A DNA stretch of 64,000 bases, taken from contig CACJQK010000002.1 of NCBI GenBank assembly GCA_902595515.1, forward strand, positions 124,001 through 188,000, read 5' to 3'. Source of the DNA: an uncultured SAR116 cluster alpha proteobacterium. Lineage in GTDB: Bacteria > Pseudomonadota > Alphaproteobacteria > Puniceispirillales > Marisalimonadaceae. How positions within the stretch are numbered: the stretch's first letter is position 1; the number at the start of each line of letters is the position of its first letter. The translations under genes and the position numbers were made by a program. The notes under the pieces were generated by a model, which did not search any database, was not told the origin of the DNA, and was given only the letters and a program-made list of their open reading frames with translations. This document shows, in pieces, positions 60,429 to 64,000 of the stretch.

Positions 60429-61520
60429 TTATGTAATAGACTTTTTTTGTGCTTCTTTATTTAAAATATTGTAATCCTCAAGTACCATTTGGCGACACAT
60501 CTCTCTTGCTGAAATTTTAGGTTCCCAACCCAAAACTTTTTTAGCTAAGCTGGCATCACCAAGCAAAGAATCAACCTCAGAAGGTCGGAAATATCTTGGA
60601 TTAATCCGAATTATTTTTTGTCCAATTTGAGCGCCAGTCGCCTTATCACCATTGATTTTAACAATTTTTCCAACTTCTTCCAATCCGCTACCATTAAATT
60701 CAATAATCATACCTAGGTCTTCGCAAGCCCATGTAATAAAATCACGAACAGAATGCTGCTTACCAGTAGCTATAACAAAATCTTTTGGATAATCTAACTG
60801 AAGCATTAACCACTGCATTTCAACATAATCTTTTGCATGACCCCAGTCTCTTAAAGAATTGATGTTTCCCATATATAAACAATCTTCCAAACCAAGGGCT
60901 ATTTGCGCAATGCCACGAGTTATTTTACGAGTTACAAATGTTTCACCACGACGTGGGCTTTCGTGATTAAACAATATGCCATTGCAAACAAACATATTGT
61001 AAGCTTCACGATAGTTAACAGAAATCCAGTAAGAATATAGTTTTGCAACTGCATAAGGAGAACGTGGATAAAATGGTGTTTTTTCATTTTGAGGAACTTG
61101 TTGAACTAGACCATAAAGTTCTGAAGATGAAGCTTGATAAAATTTTGTTTTTTTTAAACCTAAAAACCTTACAGCCTCTAATAGTCTTAATGTTCCAAGA
61201 GCATCAATGTTTGCTGTGTATTCAGGGGTTTCAAAACTAACTGCGACATGACTTTGTGCAGCAAGGTTATATATTTCGTCAGGTTTAACTTCACTAATTA
61301 CTTTTGTTAAGTTAGATGAATCTGCCAGATCTCCATAATGAAGTTTTAAATTTTGTTCATCTGTATTTGGATCCTGGTAGAGATGGTCTATTCTTCCAGT
61401 ATTTAAAGAAGAAGACCGTCTTTTTAAACCATGTACTTCATATCCTCTATCAATTAAAAATTCAGCCAGATACGAACCATCCTGTCCAGTTACACCGGTA
61501 ATTAGAGCTCTTTTTTTCAT
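60429..61520 (-). CDS. gmd: GDP-mannose 4,6-dehydratase
   Basis: [54 protein letters not shown]. Confidence 0.97.
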   Translation of the reverse strand: MKKRALITGVTGQDGSYLAEFLIDRGYEVHGLKRRSSSLNTGRIDHLYQDPNTDEQNLKLHYGDLADSSNLTKVISEVKPDEIYNLAAQSHVAVSFETPEYTANIDALGTLRLLEAVRFLGLKKTKFYQASSSELYGLVQQVPQNEKTPFYPRSPYAVAKLYSYWISVNYREAYNMFVCNGILFNHESPRRGETFVTRKITRGIAQIALGLEDCLYMGNINSLRDWGHAKDYVEMQWLMLQLDYPKDFVIATGKQHSVRDFITWACEDLGMIIEFNGSGLEEVGKIVKINGDKATGAQIGQKIIRINPRYFRPSEVDSLLGDASLAKKVLGWEPKISAREMCRQMVLEDYNILNKEAQKKSIT

Positions 61521-61569
61521 AATTTTACCTGCTTTTTTACTTTTCTATAGACTTTAAAATTAGTCGAAA

Positions 61570-62244
61570 TTACCATTCATCCTCACTCCTCAAATCAATC
61601 TCTATGTCTTCACGGTCAAAATAGTTTCGATATTTTTTATATATTAATTCAGAGGCTTTTTGAGGATCTTCAGCTTTTGTTTGATGAAATTTTTTCATAT
61701 CGGGATATAAAAACACATCCAAAGACTTTATTTGTTTATTCATATTTGTACTCAAAATACCAGGACTGATTAGTTTAAAATTCAATTCTGGAAAATCTTT
61801 TTGATACTGAAGTAACATAGATCTAAAAGCAGATTTAGTAACACAGTAATTCAGCCAACCATCATAATTTTTAGTAGCAGCTCCAGATGATATTCCAATA
61901 AAATATTTACATCCATTTAATATACTCCAATCAATAATGATTTTGTTAGCAACTACATTGATTTTTAAGGCTTCTAAAAATTCTTCCACTTTTATCTCAT
62001 TAGCAGATCCAATAGTGCCCAATGTTCCTGCATTTAATATACATAATTCATGCTTAATTTTATTCATTTCTAATTTTTGTTTTAAACCTGATAAATCCTC
62101 TAAATTAGATATAATATTATATTGGCTTGAAGATATCCTTCTGGAAATGTTTATAATGTCATAATACTTTGAAAATGATTTGTATAAATACTTTCCAAGA
62201 CCAGAAGATGCGCCAGTGATTACTATTGATTTGTTTTTACTCAT
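61570..62244 (-). CDS. SDR-family oxidoreductase
   Basis: VITGASSGLGKYLY, LNAGTLG, YCVTKSAFR; overlaps aldolase gene by 8 nt. Confidence 0.87.
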   Translation of the reverse strand: MSKNKSIVITGASSGLGKYLYKSFSKYYDIINISRRISSSQYNIISNLEDLSGLKQKLEMNKIKHELCILNAGTLGTIGSANEIKVEEFLEALKINVVANKIIIDWSILNGCKYFIGISSGAATKNYDGWLNYCVTKSAFRSMLLQYQKDFPELNFKLISPGILSTNMNKQIKSLDVFLYPDMKKFHQTKAEDPQKASELIYKKYRNYFDREDIEIDLRSEDEW

Positions 62245-63181
62245 TAGTTAAGAATTTTTTATTATAATTATCTTTTGAAAATCCTGTAATTCCCTCTAAA
62301 CGAGTTGCAAACTCGCTTGGAGCAAGACCTATTTTTTCAGCTTCAACCGCATAATGATCTGTAATACTATCTCTAGCCGTTAAAATCCCATATGGTCCAG
62401 ACGGCATTAAGAACAAATTCTTATCTATTATTAAATGATCTAATATATGTTCTCTTCCACGAATATCAAAAACGTGCTCTAATCTTAAATTACCCAAACC
62501 CTTACCTAAACCACCTAGAGAAACATCCGTTGCTTCAAAACCAGCGTTTAAAAGATTCCTATAATTAAAATAAGCTTTTCCTGAATGGTCATGTAGGTGA
62601 AGTCCAGGTGTCATGCCAATTTCTTTAATCAACTTTGTGTATTTCTTAAATATTGCTAATTTTTGACCTAAATCAAGACTTCCATGCGTATCAGCGAAGT
62701 ACATGAAATCTGCGTTTGAACCAGTTGCTAACTGACATGCTATTGCTAAATCATCTTCTGTATAATTAGTAATATTGAAAAAATTTATACTTAATTTACA
62801 TCTAGCATATTTTTTTAGCTCTTTTACAAACATGCAACCTTCTTTTATATCCTCTTTTCGCAAACAAACCCTAATTAATCCTAATTCTTTGAAATTAAAA
62901 TTACTTGGAAAATCTTCGATATTGTGAGAACAGTAATGATAATCAACCATAATAGAGACTTTTTTCTTAGTCATTTTACAGATAGATTTAAGTAATTTTT
63001 CTTCAATAGAGTAAAAAGGACCGTCAAATTTACCACTTTGCTTCCAATATCCTAGTTCAATAAATTCAATTTCTGGAAACAAACTGATAGATTCCATATA
63101 CCTTTGAACAAATTCTAATGGCCAATTAAAGCCATGTTGGTGCCCACCATCTCTAAGAGTAACATCAATAAATTTCATCAT
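62237..63181 (-). CDS. DRE-TIM (HMGL-like) aldolase, 4-hydroxy-2-oxovalerate aldolase-like
   Basis: DVTLRDGGHQHGFNWP, GLHLHDHSGKA, DVSLGGLGKGLGNLRLE. Confidence 0.82.
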   Translation of the reverse strand: MMKFIDVTLRDGGHQHGFNWPLEFVQRYMESISLFPEIEFIELGYWKQSGKFDGPFYSIEEKLLKSICKMTKKKVSIMVDYHYCSHNIEDFPSNFNFKELGLIRVCLRKEDIKEGCMFVKELKKYARCKLSINFFNITNYTEDDLAIACQLATGSNADFMYFADTHGSLDLGQKLAIFKKYTKLIKEIGMTPGLHLHDHSGKAYFNYRNLLNAGFEATDVSLGGLGKGLGNLRLEHVFDIRGREHILDHLIIDKNLFLMPSGPYGILTARDSITDHYAVEAEKIGLAPSEFATRLEGITGFSKDNYNKKFLTNE

Positions 63182-63849
63182 TTATCTTTCAAAAACCTTG
63201 CAAATTCTAGGTCATCAAAATTGTCAATTTCGACACTTTCAATATGACTTAATGGATAGAAAAGTAATGGTTCTGGTAAACGTTTTTTTTGATCCAATAT
63301 ATCACCTGCTTTTGCAATAAAAAAAGCACCCTTCGACACAAAAATTGGAGATAAATCTTGGGTGCGTTGAACTCTATCTGTAAAAAAATTTACAGAAGAA
63401 ACATCACTATCATTTTTTAACCATACAAAATCTTGAATTTTTAAAACTGAATGAATAGACTTGGCATAAGGATCATTGCGTAACACATTGACTGCATCAA
63501 ATATCGTGTTTTTTTTTAGAAATGGGGACGTTATATGTGTTAATACTACTATCTCGGATGTATCTAAGGTGTGGCAAAAATCAAATAACATATCCTCAAC
63601 CGGACTAGAATCAATGTTTTCATTATTTTCCCAATCTATATGTCTTTGTTTCCTTTTAATTACATTAATTGATTTCATGTTAGAATTTTGAATTTGATCT
63701 ATAAACTTTTGACTGTCTGAATTTACCGTTACATCAAGGTCCTTTAATTCGGAAAGTAAATGCCACCAGAGAGGATGACCATTAATATCTTTAAAATTTT
63801 TGTAAGGTATTCTTTTTGAATCTTCTTTTATTATTGTGAAGACTTTCAT
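63178..63849 (-). CDS. Acylneuraminate cytidylyltransferase-like (NeuA-like)
   Basis: FTIIKEDSKRIPYKNFKDINGHPLWWHLL, VVLTHITSPFL, NFDDLEFAR; start placed at internal Met (63849); track ORF extends to 63864. Confidence 0.78.
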   Translation of the reverse strand: MKVFTIIKEDSKRIPYKNFKDINGHPLWWHLLSELKDLDVTVNSDSQKFIDQIQNSNMKSINVIKRKQRHIDWENNENIDSSPVEDMLFDFCHTLDTSEIVVLTHITSPFLKKNTIFDAVNVLRNDPYAKSIHSVLKIQDFVWLKNDSDVSSVNFFTDRVQRTQDLSPIFVSKGAFFIAKAGDILDQKKRLPEPLLFYPLSHIESVEIDNFDDLEFARFLKDK

Positions 63850-63850
63850 A

Positions 63851-64000
63851 TCAATTTTGACCATTTATAAATGTTATAATAAGTTCTCTTTTTCTCATCG
63901 GATCTAACTCAACAAAAAAAATACGCTTCCATTTTCCTAGCCTTAATTTACTGTTTTTTACAGGTATATTCTCGGATGAGTTAAAAAACAAAGATCTAAT
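63851..64000 (-). CDS. YjbQ/UPF0047-like protein, C-terminal part (truncated by window edge)
   Basis: Hand-translated partial frame IRSLFFNSSENIPVKNSKLRLGKWKRIFFVELDPMRKRELIITFINGQN*; resembles the YjbQ C-terminal 'LG.WQ.I...ELD..R' motif; absent from the ORF track. Confidence 0.6.
   Translation of the reverse strand: MRSLFFNSSENIPVKNSKLRLGKWKRIFFVELDPMRKRELIITFINGQN

Noticed and set aside
63178-63864. Standard sialic/legionaminic acid biosynthesis based on the NeuA-like gene
   Set aside because: No neuB or neuC homologue in the window; the partner is a DRE-TIM aldolase, so naming it neuA would over-claim.

Overview
AT-rich 64-kb window from what looks like a compact alphaproteobacterial genome (GapR/DUF1244 pair, MntR, SufE, short intergenic gaps, overlapping convergent stops). 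About 0-10.8 kb is acyl-CoA catabolism: a valine/branched-chain-type cluster, and a separate APH kinase + SDR + ACAD10/11-type dehydrogenase + HAD cassette. About 10.8-23.9 kb is mostly housekeeping (rRNA/tRNA methyltransferases, sufE, mntR, gapR, pyrF, queF, acetoacetyl-CoA ligase, pterin dehydratase, pyrC). From about 23.9 kb to the right edge is a >40-kb surface polysaccharide locus. It contains WecA-like and PglC/WbaP-like initiating transferases, TviB, a WbpM/PglF-type dehydratase, rmlABCD, rfbF/rfbG (CDP-glucose branch), gmd/fcl (GDP-fucose), a GT11 fucosyltransferase, many other glycosyltransferases, methyltransferases, a Wzy-like polymerase, Wzz and an ABC exporter. Least-explained parts: (i) the right-edge operon YjbQ-like / NeuA-like cytidylyltransferase / DRE-TIM aldolase / SDR; (ii) an overlapping PLP-fold + 2OG-Fe(II)-oxygenase-like pair; (iii) a CDP-sugar branch whose SDR has YxxxH instead of YxxxK; (iv) a GT2-GT-D fusion; (v) an ACAD10/11-like split cassette. 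A perfect (TAA)12 microsatellite and a coupled 57-aa ORF absent from the ORF track were also found. No rRNA, tRNA, CRISPR array or intact mobile element was recognised. All family calls are by eye from motifs; no search was run.
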